A DNA stretch of 64,000 bases from NCBI GenBank assembly GCA_041663565.1, contig JBAYMJ010000003.1:9168-73167 (forward strand), given 5' to 3'. Below the pieces are notes generated by a model. That model ran no database searches. It saw nothing but the letters and a program-made list of their open reading frames with translations, and was not told the DNA's origin. Positions 26,856 to 35,281 of the stretch are shown here, one piece after another. The position numbers and the translations under genes were made by a program. Positions within the stretch are counted from its first letter, which is position 1. Each line of letters begins with the position of its first letter. The DNA is from CAINOH01 sp041663565. Its GTDB lineage: Archaea; Micrarchaeota; Micrarchaeia; Norongarragalinales; CAINOH01.

Positions 26856-27971
26856 ATGCCCGTCAACTTCGAGGAAATGTTCGCAAAAGGCCCGGGGATA
26901 CCCCTGTCACGTACAGTGGTAACCGAGCCAGGCAAGCCGATGAACGATGACGACATCGAGCTGATGAGGATACTCGAGGAGAACCGGCCAAAGATTTGCA
27001 TAGTGGGCACTGGCGGCTCGGGAAACAACACCCTTAACCGCATCCAGGAAGTCGGCGTCATAGGCGCGCACCTTGTTGCGATGAACACGGACGCGCAGCA
27101 CCTGCTCAAGACGCGCGCGGACAAGCGCATGATACTTGGAAGGAAAAAGACCAAGGGTTTGGGCGCGGGCTCCAACCCCGAAGTGGGAGAGGCTGCCGCG
27201 CAGGAGTCCGAGCAGGAAATCAAGGACATAGTCGGGAACGCCGACCTTGTATTTGTGACCTGCGGCATGGGCGGAGGAACTGGCACCGGCTCTGCGCACG
27301 TTATTGCGCGCTGCGCAAAGCAGTCCGGCGCGCTGTGCATCGCAATAGTCACCACACCATTCTCTTCGGAAGGATTGAAGCGCAAGGAAAATGCGATGAA
27401 GGGCCTGGAAAAGCTCAAGCTCGAAGCCGACACAACAATCGTGATTCCCAACGACAAGCTCTTGGAATACGTGCCTGACTTGCCGCTGAACGCGGCGTTC
27501 AAGGCAGCTGACATGGTCCTTGCCAACGCGGTCAAGGGAATTGCGGAGCTCATCACCAAGCCCGGGCTTGTGAACCTGGATTTTGCCGACGTGCGCACGA
27601 TTCTTGGGGACTCGGGCAACGCGATGATTGGCCTGGGCGAGATGGAAGGAAGCGACATGCCCGACCGCGTCGTACAGGCTGCCGAAAAGGCGCTCACTTC
27701 GCCGTTCTTGGACATGGACGTTTCATCCGCATCAAAGGCGCTCATCAACATAACCGGCGGCTCGGACATGACCCTCGGCGAGGCCGAGGCTGCAGTCACC
27801 GCAATCAGCAGGAGCATCGCTCCTGACGCCCACATCATCTGGGGCGCGACAGTTGACGACGGCATAAAGAACCGCGGGGTCCGCGTGCTGGCCGTGCTCT
27901 CCGGAGTGCGCGAAAGGCAGCCCACGGCGCAGACTACGGGAGAGGCAGTCGAGAACATCGACTTCATTTAA
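26856..27971 (+). CDS. ftsZ: Cell-division GTPase FtsZ
   Basis: 371 residues. Tubulin-fold GTPase with 'VGTGGSGNNTLNR', the GTP-binding signature 'CGMGGGTGTGSAHV' (about 130-143), 'NTDAQHL' and the T7-region 'NLDFADVRTILGDSGNAMIGLG'. An N-terminal extension of about 45 residues precedes the fold. I cannot decide between FtsZ1 and FtsZ2. The neighbourhood FtsZ-SecE-Spt5-L11 is a conserved archaeal arrangement. Confidence 0.95.
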   Translation: MPVNFEEMFAKGPGIPLSRTVVTEPGKPMNDDDIELMRILEENRPKICIVGTGGSGNNTLNRIQEVGVIGAHLVAMNTDAQHLLKTRADKRMILGRKKTKGLGAGSNPEVGEAAAQESEQEIKDIVGNADLVFVTCGMGGGTGTGSAHVIARCAKQSGALCIAIVTTPFSSEGLKRKENAMKGLEKLKLEADTTIVIPNDKLLEYVPDLPLNAAFKAADMVLANAVKGIAELITKPGLVNLDFADVRTILGDSGNAMIGLGEMEGSDMPDRVVQAAEKALTSPFLDMDVSSASKALINITGGSDMTLGEAEAAVTAISRSIAPDAHIIWGATVDDGIKNRGVRVLAVLSGVRERQPTAQTTGEAVENIDFI

Positions 27972-28003
27972 ACGATTACAAGCAGAAAGGTGCAAGAAGA
28001 ACT

Positions 28004-28186
28004 ATGGACATCGGCGCAATGGTTTCCGACTTCATCAGCCAGTCTGAACGCGTGCTCAACGTCACGCACAAGCCCAAGGGCGAGGAGTACGAGCACATCG
28101 CAAAGAGCACCGCCCTCGGAATGGTGGTCATCGGCGCCATCGGCTTTGCCATTTCCATACTCTGGTATTACCTGCGCCAAGTCTGA
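28004..28186 (+). CDS. secE: Protein translocase subunit SecE (Sec61 gamma)
   Basis: 60 residues: an amphipathic N-terminal helix (VSDFISQSERVLNVTHKPKGEEY) and one transmembrane helix (TALGMVVIGAIGFAISILWYYL), the normal archaeal SecE architecture. AAGGTG lies 12 bases upstream. The next gene, spt5, is 31 bases downstream, as in most archaea. Confidence 0.92.
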   Translation: MDIGAMVSDFISQSERVLNVTHKPKGEEYEHIAKSTALGMVVIGAIGFAISILWYYLRQV

Positions 28187-28217
28187 AACCAGAAATCATC
28201 AGGAGGTCAAATATCGT

Positions 28218-28655
28218 ATGGCACTATACACTTACCGCGTCACAGCCGGACAGGAAAGCATAGTCGCGGACATGCTTTACGAGAAGATACGCAAGTTCAA
28301 GCTCCCGGTAAAGGCGCTCGTGGTCTCGCCCATGCTAAAGGGATACCTCATCGCGGAGGCTGACAACGAGTTCGACGCAAAGCAGGCCATCCAGAACGTT
28401 CCGCACGTGAAGGGCCTGCTTGCGAACACCATGCAGATTGCCGACATCGCCACGTTCCTTGAAAGCAAGCCAATCGAGGTCATCATCAACCGCGGGCAGC
28501 TGGTCGAGGTGGTCTCCGGGCCGTTCAAGGGCGAGAAGGCCAAGGTCGTGCGCGTTGACCAGGAAAAGGACGAAGTCACGGTCGAGCTCATCGAGGTGGC
28601 AGTGCCCATCCCGGTGACAATCAAGCTGAACACGATACGCGTGCTCCCGCAGTAA
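28218..28655 (+). CDS. spt5: Transcription elongation factor Spt5
   Basis: 145 residues. The NGN domain (about 1-85, 'YTYRVTAGQESIVADML', 'PMLKGYLIAEA') binds the RNA polymerase clamp with Spt4; a C-terminal KOW domain follows ('INRGQLVEVVSGPFKGEKAKVVRVD'). A strong AGGAGGT (28200-28206) fixes the ATG at 28218; the longer open frame upstream overlaps secE and is not real. Confidence 0.94.
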   Translation: MALYTYRVTAGQESIVADMLYEKIRKFKLPVKALVVSPMLKGYLIAEADNEFDAKQAIQNVPHVKGLLANTMQIADIATFLESKPIEVIINRGQLVEVVSGPFKGEKAKVVRVDQEKDEVTVELIEVAVPIPVTIKLNTIRVLPQ

Positions 28656-28687
28656 TTTAGCATCATTCTCAAAAGGTGAAATGGATT

Positions 28688-29179
28688 ATGGCAAATGTTA
28701 CAGTAAACGCCATGGTAGATGGCGGAAAGGCAACACCCGCACCGCCCCTCGGGCCGGCGCTCGCGCCGACCGGGGTGAACGTTGGGATGGTCGTCGCCCA
28801 AATCAACGAGAAGACCAAGGCATTCGCAGGGATGCAGGTGCCTGTCACGGTAGTCGTTGACAAGGGCTCGAAGACCTTCGAAATCACAGTCGGCACCCCG
28901 CCGATGTCGTCGCTCATCAAGAAGGAGCTCGGCTTGAAGGAGCCGGTCAAGGAAGAGGCTGGCGTCAAGGGCAAGAAGGTCATCGGAAACATGACCATCG
29001 AGCAGTGCGTCAAGGTGGCAAAGATGAAGACCGACGCAACACTTGCAAAGACGCTCAAGGCGCAGGTGTCCGAGGTAATCGGAAGCTGCTTAAGCCTCGG
29101 CGCCACTGTGGACGGCCTGAACGCGAAGGAAGCCGGCAAGAAGCTCCGCGCGGGAGACTACGACGCAAAGCTCAAATAA
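28688..29179 (+). CDS. rpl11: Large ribosomal subunit protein L11
   Basis: 163 residues. 'VDGGKATPAPPLGPALAPTGVNVGMVVAQINEKT' is the L11 N-terminal signature and 'NMTIEQCVKVAKMKT...SCLSLGATVDG' the C-terminal RNA-binding part. AAGGTGA at 28673-28679 supports the ATG at 28688. L1, L10 and L12, which normally follow, are displaced by 6.2 kb. Confidence 0.95.
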   Translation: MANVTVNAMVDGGKATPAPPLGPALAPTGVNVGMVVAQINEKTKAFAGMQVPVTVVVDKGSKTFEITVGTPPMSSLIKKELGLKEPVKEEAGVKGKKVIGNMTIEQCVKVAKMKTDATLAKTLKAQVSEVIGSCLSLGATVDGLNAKEAGKKLRAGDYDAKLK

Positions 29180-29211
29180 AGTTGCAAAGGCCCTAAAAAC
29201 TCTGGCCGCAA

Positions 29212-29254
29212 CTTTCCTCTTTCTTTTTCATTTTTTTATCTTATCCTCTTTTTC
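29212..29254 (+). terminator. Pyrimidine/T-tract terminator after L11
   Basis: Three successive T-runs (TTTCTTTTTCA, TTTTTTTATC, CTCTTTTTCC) begin about 33 bases past the L11 stop, the form of an archaeal terminator. It marks the new end of the upstream ribosomal operon. Confidence 0.6.
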
Positions 29255-29280
29255 CCAGCGATTGTCCGCCAACCGCTCGC

Positions 29281-29290
29281 TATTTTTAAC
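29281..29290 (+). promoter_or_regulatory. TATA box for the SDR epimerase
   Basis: TATTTTTAAC lies 31-40 bases before the ATG at 29321. Confidence 0.5.
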
Positions 29291-29320
29291 CCGCAATCCA
29301 AAAGCGTTTGGTAATTTCAG

Positions 29321-30421
29321 ATGGCAAGGAAGGGAACGCCAAAAAAGCAGGCTAGCGCAGTCTCGAAGGCGCACGCAAAGCTGAGGGCTGCCACCGCAAC
29401 TGCGAAAGAGGCTGCGCAAGCAAAGGCGGCTGCCAAGCCCCACACAATCGCAGTAAGCGGCGCCGCAGGCAGGCTTGGAAAGCTCCTGGTGACCGCGCTT
29501 TTGCAGAAGGGCTACCACGTGATTGCCATCGTCCGCGACGACCTGGCCGAGTGGGAGCTGCGCAAGCACGCGTGCAACAGGGTAAGCGAAAGCTTCTGCA
29601 AGGCCCACCCCGCGCTGTTCATAGTCAAGGACCAGCTTGACAACTCCGATGCGCTTGCGCAGAAGATTGCCGGGGCGACCGACTTCGTCCATCTTGCGGC
29701 AAAAATAGACTATTCGGCAACGCTTGACGAGATGATAAGGGCAAACGTCGCGCCCACCAAGGTCGCGGCCGAGGCGTGCAGGAAAGCGGATGCAAGGCTG
29801 ATTTTCATATCTTCGACCAGCGTTACGCGCAAGGACTCGGCAACGCCCATAAACGAGGAGGCTGCCGCAAACCCCATCAACAACTACGGGAAGAGCAAGT
29901 CGCTTGCCGAGGACGCGGTCCGGCAGTCGACCGCGGCGTACGTAATCTGCCGCTTTCCGATAATCTACGGCGAGGGCTTCACCGAAGGGTTTTCGAAGGT
30001 GCTTTCGATGGCAAAGTCAGGCAAGCTGCAAATCATCGGCACCGGAAACAACAAGATTTCGTTCATCAACGCCTCCGACGCAATCTCGGCAATAGAGGCG
30101 GTGATTGCAAACCCGCTGGTGCGGAGCGGGACGTTCTACTTCTCGGGCAAGGCGCACACCCAAAAGGAAACTTACGAAATCGTGGCGCACGCGCTCGGAG
30201 TAGTGGCGCCCGCAAGGCACGTCTCCAAGGAATTCGCAATACGCGCATTGCAGCTGCGCAACGCCGCGCTAACGCTGCTTGGCAAAAAGCCGCCGATGAC
30301 AGTTGAGAACATACTCACGCTTGCGGACAGCCGCGAGTACGACTGCAGGAAGGCTCGGGAAACGTTCGGGTGGGAGCCGAAGGTGAGGCTTTCAAAGGAA
30401 AGCCTCGGGCCGTATCTTTGA
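29321..30421 (+). CDS. NAD(P)-dependent epimerase/dehydratase (extended SDR)
   Basis: 366 residues. A Lys/Ala-rich, probably disordered N-terminus of about 40 residues precedes a Rossmann domain: 'VSGAAGRLGKLLV' (nucleotide binding), 'FVHLAAKIDY', 'FISSTSV' and the catalytic 'YGKSK' (about 190), then 'RFPIIYGEG'. Members act on nucleotide sugars or related substrates; the substrate cannot be inferred. It has its own promoter and lies in the insertion between L11 and L1. It is convergent with the M3 peptidase, 17 bases apart. Confidence 0.85.
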   Translation: MARKGTPKKQASAVSKAHAKLRAATATAKEAAQAKAAAKPHTIAVSGAAGRLGKLLVTALLQKGYHVIAIVRDDLAEWELRKHACNRVSESFCKAHPALFIVKDQLDNSDALAQKIAGATDFVHLAAKIDYSATLDEMIRANVAPTKVAAEACRKADARLIFISSTSVTRKDSATPINEEAAANPINNYGKSKSLAEDAVRQSTAAYVICRFPIIYGEGFTEGFSKVLSMAKSGKLQIIGTGNNKISFINASDAISAIEAVIANPLVRSGTFYFSGKAHTQKETYEIVAHALGVVAPARHVSKEFAIRALQLRNAALTLLGKKPPMTVENILTLADSREYDCRKARETFGWEPKVRLSKESLGPYL

Positions 30422-30438
30422 GGCCTGTGGGCTTGCGC

Positions 30439-32421
30439 TTATTTTGCACCAGCAGTCATGTTCAGCGTCTTGTAGAACGCATCCATATTCGCAGGCCTGC
30501 CAAGGAACCCTTCAAGCAGGACGTCGCCGTCAGCCAGGTCGCCCTTCTCAAGGATCCACTTGCGGTAGCGGCCGCCCGTTTCCGGGCTGAAGAGGCCTTC
30601 CTTCTCAAACTGCGCAAAGCAGTCGATTGCATAGACGCGCGACCACGCGTAGCAGTAGTATCCCGCGTCGTAGCCGCCCATCAGGTGGCCGAAAGTCGCC
30701 GGGAAGTGCGTCCCCTCCTGCGGGTTGAGGCCGATATACTCTTTCATCACAAGGCCGGATAATCGCGTCGAGTCAACTGGGCCCGTCGCCTCATGCATCT
30801 TTACGTCAAACTCGGAGTAGCCAAGAAGGGTAGCATACGAGTATCCTTGGTTCAGGTCTCTTAGCGCAATCAGCGTATCCCGCATCTTCGCAGGCATCTT
30901 CTGCGAGCGGTCCGCATAGTGGCCGGAAAGCATGCCGATTACCTGCGCGTCCCACGGCCAGCGCTCCAAAGTCTGCGAGGGAGTCTCCACGAAGTCCCAG
31001 GCGACGTTGCTGCCTGAGAGGCTTGCATACGGCACCCGGGTGAGCGTCGAGTGCAGGGCGTGGCCGAACTCGTGGAACATGCTTTCCACTTCGTGGTGCG
31101 TAAGAAGCGAAGGCTTGCCGTTCGAAGCGGGGTTCTTGTTTGCCATTATCACCGCAACCGGCTTGTTGTATTTCCCGTTGACTTGCCTGCCTGAAATGGT
31201 GGGGTTCATAGCCTCGTGGCCGAACTTTCCGTCGCGCGGGAACAGGTCAAAATAGACGTAGCCCAGAACTTCCTTCGACTGCTTGTCCGAGACGCCGTAA
31301 AGGAGCACGTCTTGGTGCCAGACTTTCGCGTTTTCGACTTTCTCAAAGCTGATTCCAAAGACTGTTGAGAACAGGGAGAACATCCCGGCCATTACCGAGT
31401 CTAGCGGGAAGTACTCGCGCACCTTGTCCTCGTCAAGGGCGTATTTCGTCTTCTTCATCTGGTTTTCCAAATAGGCAACGTCCCACCACTCCACGGCAGT
31501 GGCGCCGGGCTCAATGGTGCGCTTGAACTCAAGGAGCGCCGCAAGGTCGGACTTTGCCCTGCTGATTATTGCAGGCTTGAGGTTTGCGATGAACGCCTTG
31601 ACGTTGGCCGCGTTCTTTGCCATGCGCATTGCCGTTCGGTAGTCTACCCACGAGGCATAACCGCTGATGTTGGCGATTTGCTGCCGCAAAAGAACCGCCT
31701 CTTCCAACAGCTTGGTGTTCTCTTCGGGCGCGCCGCGGTTGTTGAACGCAAAGCGCATCCGCTTCCGGGTCTCGCCGCTTTTTACGTTGAGCATAACTGC
31801 CTCCAAATCCGGGTACTTCATCGTGACTATGAATTTCCCGTCTGCTGTCTTTTCAAGCCGGTTCAGGAAACCTGCTGGCGCGCCATCAAGCTCCTCTTTT
31901 GTAAACGCAATAGTTGACTTGTCCAGGTTGAGGTTGGTGCCGAACTTCACCTCAAAGCCGGACAACTTTTGCTTGAGTGCGCGCACCTGCGCAAGCTTGT
32001 CATCCGGAAGGTTCAGGCCGTTCAGCTCGAACCCCTTCACGGTCTCGTCGTAAAGCCTGCGCTCGACTTCACCGGATGGGGGGAACCTCTTGATTATCTC
32101 GTAGATGTCCTTTCGCGTGTGGACCTCGACTGCGAAATGGCCTACTTTCTCCTCGCACGCTGAGCCCTCCGCAGAGATTTTTGCATCCGGGTAGAGGCTG
32201 CCGGTAAGCATTAGCTGACCAACCGCGTCGCCAAAGTCGGACATAGCCGCCTCAAACTCAAAGAGCGCATTGGGCTGCTTGCTTTCAGGAAGTGCAACTA
32301 TTGCATCAAGCCGCGCCTTGGTCTTTCCTATCCACTCGCCGCAAAGCTTGGTGACTTCGCCGGGCTCGTAGTGGCTGCGGATGGGTTCTATGAATGGTTG
32401 GGGTGAAGTTTCAAGTGACAT
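30439..32421 (-). CDS. M3-family zinc oligopeptidase
   Basis: 660 residues, soluble. The active site reads FHEFGHALH, with His450, Glu451 and His454, and the third ligand Glu is expected in 'SNVAWDFVETPSQTLE'. C-terminal motifs 'GHLMGGYDAGYYCYAWSRVYAIDCF' and 'LEGFLGRPANMDAF' are typical of the thimet/Dcp-like M3A group. These cytosolic enzymes degrade short peptides. They are widespread in bacteria and patchy in archaea, so transfer from bacteria is plausible. A TATA-like GTTTAAAGATTT lies about 30 bases upstream. Confidence 0.92.
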   Translation of the reverse strand: MSLETSPQPFIEPIRSHYEPGEVTKLCGEWIGKTKARLDAIVALPESKQPNALFEFEAAMSDFGDAVGQLMLTGSLYPDAKISAEGSACEEKVGHFAVEVHTRKDIYEIIKRFPPSGEVERRLYDETVKGFELNGLNLPDDKLAQVRALKQKLSGFEVKFGTNLNLDKSTIAFTKEELDGAPAGFLNRLEKTADGKFIVTMKYPDLEAVMLNVKSGETRKRMRFAFNNRGAPEENTKLLEEAVLLRQQIANISGYASWVDYRTAMRMAKNAANVKAFIANLKPAIISRAKSDLAALLEFKRTIEPGATAVEWWDVAYLENQMKKTKYALDEDKVREYFPLDSVMAGMFSLFSTVFGISFEKVENAKVWHQDVLLYGVSDKQSKEVLGYVYFDLFPRDGKFGHEAMNPTISGRQVNGKYNKPVAVIMANKNPASNGKPSLLTHHEVESMFHEFGHALHSTLTRVPYASLSGSNVAWDFVETPSQTLERWPWDAQVIGMLSGHYADRSQKMPAKMRDTLIALRDLNQGYSYATLLGYSEFDVKMHEATGPVDSTRLSGLVMKEYIGLNPQEGTHFPATFGHLMGGYDAGYYCYAWSRVYAIDCFAQFEKEGLFSPETGGRYRKWILEKGDLADGDVLLEGFLGRPANMDAFYKTLNMTAGAK

Positions 32422-32486
32422 AAGAAGATTCCCTTTCCTAAATCTTTAAACGTTGGCAAATAATCCTGCCTCAACGGGCCGACCTA

Positions 32487-32500
32487 CCTTTTTTTAACTC
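32487..32500 (+). promoter_or_regulatory. TATA box for the DUF2099-like gene
   Basis: CCTTTTTTTAACTC lies 20-33 bases before the ATG at 32520; no Shine-Dalgarno site is present, so the transcript is probably leaderless. Confidence 0.5.
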
Positions 32501-32519
32501 CCTTTTTTGTCTTACAATT

Positions 32520-33758
32520 ATGATTCACGATGAAGTAGTCCGGGAAATAAAGAAATTTGGAGCATACAAGCGGGCGGACTCGGAAATAAAGTACGACCCC
32601 AAGACAGGCAAAGCCACGCTCAGGCTTGACGTGAAAAACGACTATGGGACGGTAAAGGAACTGTTCCCTGACTTTTACAACGAGAAACTGAAACCCCTTG
32701 CCGAGGCGCCGATGGTAGGCAATGGGAAAATCGTGCAACAAAGCACCGCAAGCAACGTCAACGATGCCACAAAGCCGCTTGTGAACCTCGCAAACGCAAT
32801 ACGCGCCCAGTACCCGGACGTTCACGTCTCCCGCAGGGCTGCCGCCCACGTGCTCATACAAGACAACAAGGCAATTGCTGCGACGCCAACCGTAGTCAAG
32901 TGGTGCCCGCTTTCAAGCTGGCTCTTCGAGCGCGACTTCAAGGAAAACCTCCTAGCCGAGACCAACGACGTCGTAATCGGCAAGAACCGCTCATTTGACA
33001 AGACGCGGCCCCTTGAGACCGAAAACGACCCCGTGCCTTTCGGCGCGTCGGAATCGATGAGCGACGCGATGCGCGCAGGAAAGATTGACTGCATGGTGTC
33101 CGCCTGTGAAGGCATCGGGACAATCATCACAACAGAGCCCAAGACCACCCTCGGAGTGGGCGCGGTGATGACCGGACTCGTACACACCGCACCGAACCCC
33201 ACGTTGATAGAGCGCAGCACCGCGCTCGGCAACATCATAGTGCACCCGGAGACTGCAAGGATTGACCAGGTGGCGGGAGTGAAGATGGCGCTTGAGCGGG
33301 GCTACAAAAAGATTGCAGTCACCGTGGCAGGCACCAAGGCCGAGGACATCAGCAAGATTGTCGCCCTCAGGCGCAAGCACACTGACGCGGAGATAAACAT
33401 CATAACGGTTTGCACGACCAACGTGACCCAGAAACAGACCGACCTGATTAGGAAGCACTCCGACATCATCTATTCCTGCGCATCGGGAAACATCCGCAAG
33501 GCGTGCGCAAGAAAGGGCTCGCAACTGGGAACCAAGATACCCGTGTACCTTTCCAGAAAAGGCGTGCAGCTTGTTGCGCCGCGCCTAATCAAGATGGACC
33601 CCTCGGCGAGAAAGAAGGTCGAAAAGATGGTGGAAAGCGGCAAGCACTTTTTTGCATACCGCGGCACCAAGGGCGACAACCAGACGATAAGGCTGCGGAC
33701 AATAGACGCGCTTGCAAAAGAGCCAAGGGGACAGCCAAGGCCGCTGACATACAGATAA
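32520..33758 (+). CDS. DUF2099 / methanogenesis-marker-8-like protein
   Basis: 412 residues. From about residue 170 on, 'AMRAGKIDCMVSACEGIGTI', 'GVGAVMTGLVHTAPNPTLIE', 'NIIVHPETARIDQVAGVKMALERGYKKIAVTVAG' and 'DIIYSCASGNIRK' resemble methanogenesis marker protein 8 as I remember it. That protein is shorter, so the first 120 or so residues are an extra module. Conserved Cys in SACEG and SCASG may bind a metal or cofactor. Biochemical role unknown. No other methanogenesis gene is present in the window. Confidence 0.6.
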   Translation: MIHDEVVREIKKFGAYKRADSEIKYDPKTGKATLRLDVKNDYGTVKELFPDFYNEKLKPLAEAPMVGNGKIVQQSTASNVNDATKPLVNLANAIRAQYPDVHVSRRAAAHVLIQDNKAIAATPTVVKWCPLSSWLFERDFKENLLAETNDVVIGKNRSFDKTRPLETENDPVPFGASESMSDAMRAGKIDCMVSACEGIGTIITTEPKTTLGVGAVMTGLVHTAPNPTLIERSTALGNIIVHPETARIDQVAGVKMALERGYKKIAVTVAGTKAEDISKIVALRRKHTDAEINIITVCTTNVTQKQTDLIRKHSDIIYSCASGNIRKACARKGSQLGTKIPVYLSRKGVQLVAPRLIKMDPSARKKVEKMVESGKHFFAYRGTKGDNQTIRLRTIDALAKEPRGQPRPLTYR

Positions 33759-33777
33759 ACAGGCAATACGAAGTGAA

Positions 33778-33802
33778 CCTCCGGAGATGCTGACTCCGGA
33801 GG
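33778..33802 (+). terminator. Perfect 9-bp stem-loop after the DUF2099-like gene
   Basis: CCTCCGGAG (33778-33786), loop ATGCTGA, CTCCGGAGG (33794-33802). It starts 20 bases past the stop. No T-run follows, so it may stabilise the 3' end or mark the boundary of the AT-richer Fic segment rather than terminate. Confidence 0.5.
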
Positions 33803-33811
33803 AGCCTAGAC

Positions 33812-33846
33812 CTACTAATAACTACTAATGAATGTCAAATTAGTAG
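33812..33846 (+). promoter_or_regulatory. Operator-like dyad repeat, copy 1 (upstream of Fic gene)
   Basis: A 35-bp unit repeated at 33869-33903 with one mismatch (AATA against AACA). Each unit contains an inverted repeat CTACTAAT...ATTAGTAG around a 9-nt centre (GAATGTCAA). It lies just before the likely TATA region (GATTAATATTCA, 33850-33861). Confidence 0.65.
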
Positions 33847-33868
33847 ATAGATTAATATTCATTCTCAA

Positions 33869-33903
33869 CTACTAACAACTACTAATGAATGTCAAATTAG
33901 TAG
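33869..33903 (+). promoter_or_regulatory. Operator-like dyad repeat, copy 2 (at the Fic transcription start)
   Basis: Second copy of the 35-bp unit. Here the dyad extends to 10-bp arms, AACTACTAAT and ATTAGTAGTT. It ends nine bases before the Fic ATG and covers the predicted start of transcription, so a protein bound here should repress the gene. Confidence 0.65.
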
Positions 33904-33912
33904 TTGATTAGA

Positions 33913-35223
33913 ATGAGACTCCCTGAAAAACCGCCAAAACACGAAAAGGCATTTCATACAATGTTGGCAGGAGCGGACTTGACGAAAATGGCGGCACTTG
34001 CAAGTACCGCAAACGCAGAATATCTATACTGGGAAGAAATAAAACACGACAACCGTTTTGACGGAATAGACCGGACGGCAATATGGGAATACCTGCGAGC
34101 CCAAAGAAGGTTCAACGCCAGACTAATCCCATTTGGACCGCTGCTCCTGCTTTATTCGCAAACCCCCCAAATCGAAAAGCTGCTTCACGACTTGGACTTC
34201 CGAGCCGGAGGCAAAATTGGCTTGGAAGAGCAGGCCCAAGAACCAGCACTCCAAAAAAAATACCTGACGAACTCACTGATGGAGGAAGCAATAGCGTCGA
34301 GTCAATTGGAGGGCGCTGCAACAAGCAGAGTAGTTGCTAAGCAGATGCTCAGAGAAAACAGAAAACCAAAGAATCCCTCTGAAAAAATGATAGTAAACAA
34401 CTATCTGACTATGAAGCATATCCGCGAAAGCACCAGCGCCAACGAAACGCTTACGCCGGAAATTATCAAACAAATACACAAAGACATAACAAAAGGCACT
34501 TTGGAAAAGCCAGAGTACGAAGGCGCGTTCAGAACGGATAATGAAGTGAAAGTCTATGCAATAGATGACCCGACCCTTCCGATATACGAACCGCCAGACT
34601 ACCGAGAGATAGAGTCCTTGATAAAACAAGTGTGCAATTTCGCCAACACCGAACCCACAGAATATTACCTGCACCCAATAATCAAGGCAATAATCCTCCA
34701 CTATATGATTGGATACATACACCCATTCAATGACGGGAACGGAAGAACCGCACGCGCACTGTTCTATTGGTACCTGATTTCACGAGGCTACCAGTATTTT
34801 GAATACATCGCCGTCTCGAGAACGATAAAGGAGGCACCAGCACAATACGCGCGGGCATACCTATACACGGAATACGACAGCAACGACGTGACATACTTCG
34901 TAAGATTCAATCTACATTCCCTTGACAAGGCAGTAGGAATGTTTGAAAAATACCTAGAGAAGACGGCACAGGAAAACAAGAAAATGCTTGAAACGGTCAG
35001 GAAGAACCCGAAACTGAACATGCGCCAGGCAGACATACTCATCATAACAAACAAGGGTGCAAAATCAATTACCATTCAGGAAATGCAGGAACGATACAGG
35101 ACTACATACCAGACGGCAAGGACGGACCTGCTGAAACTGGCAAAGATGGGCTACCTGCACAAGCTACGCAGGGGAAAGGAATTCGTATTCATACCGGACA
35201 AGGAAAAGTGCCTGAAAGAATAG
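33913..35223 (+). CDS. Fic-domain protein with N-terminal inhibitory helix and C-terminal wHTH
   Basis: 436 residues. The Fic active site is complete (HPFNDGNGRTAR, about 272-283), so it should transfer AMP or another nucleotide-derived group to a protein hydroxyl. 'ASSQLEGA' (about 130) matches the inhibitory [S/T]xxxE[G/N] helix of self-inhibited class II Fic proteins. The C-terminus (about 355-436, 'RQADILIITNKGAKSITIQEMQERYRTTYQTARTDLLKL') is a winged helix-turn-helix. Codon use is AT-richer than the neighbours, suggesting transfer. The start is ATG 33913 (TTG at 33904 less likely). Two dyad repeats precede it, consistent with autoregulation. Confidence 0.92.
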   Translation: MRLPEKPPKHEKAFHTMLAGADLTKMAALASTANAEYLYWEEIKHDNRFDGIDRTAIWEYLRAQRRFNARLIPFGPLLLLYSQTPQIEKLLHDLDFRAGGKIGLEEQAQEPALQKKYLTNSLMEEAIASSQLEGAATSRVVAKQMLRENRKPKNPSEKMIVNNYLTMKHIRESTSANETLTPEIIKQIHKDITKGTLEKPEYEGAFRTDNEVKVYAIDDPTLPIYEPPDYREIESLIKQVCNFANTEPTEYYLHPIIKAIILHYMIGYIHPFNDGNGRTARALFYWYLISRGYQYFEYIAVSRTIKEAPAQYARAYLYTEYDSNDVTYFVRFNLHSLDKAVGMFEKYLEKTAQENKKMLETVRKNPKLNMRQADILIITNKGAKSITIQEMQERYRTTYQTARTDLLKLAKMGYLHKLRRGKEFVFIPDKEKCLKE

Positions 35224-35244
35224 CTGTCGGTTGCTTTCCCGCAG

Positions 35245-35254
35245 TTTTATAAAC
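35245..35254 (+). promoter_or_regulatory. TATA box of the L1-L10-L12 operon
   Basis: TTTTATAAAC is a near-consensus archaeal TATA box, which places the transcription start around 35278-35282, about 150 bases before the L1 start codon. Confidence 0.65.
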
Positions 35255-35281
35255 AATTACCTTCACTACATTGTTCCGCAG

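Noticed and set aside
26831..27967. Open frame of 378 codons on the minus strand
   Set aside because: It is a Ser/Met-rich shadow of ftsZ with no independent start signal or motif.
33812..33903. Possible minimal CRISPR array (two 35-bp repeats)
   Set aside because: There are only two copies with 22 bases between them, each has an internal dyad, they flank a TATA element and no cas gene is nearby. An operator pair is the better explanation.
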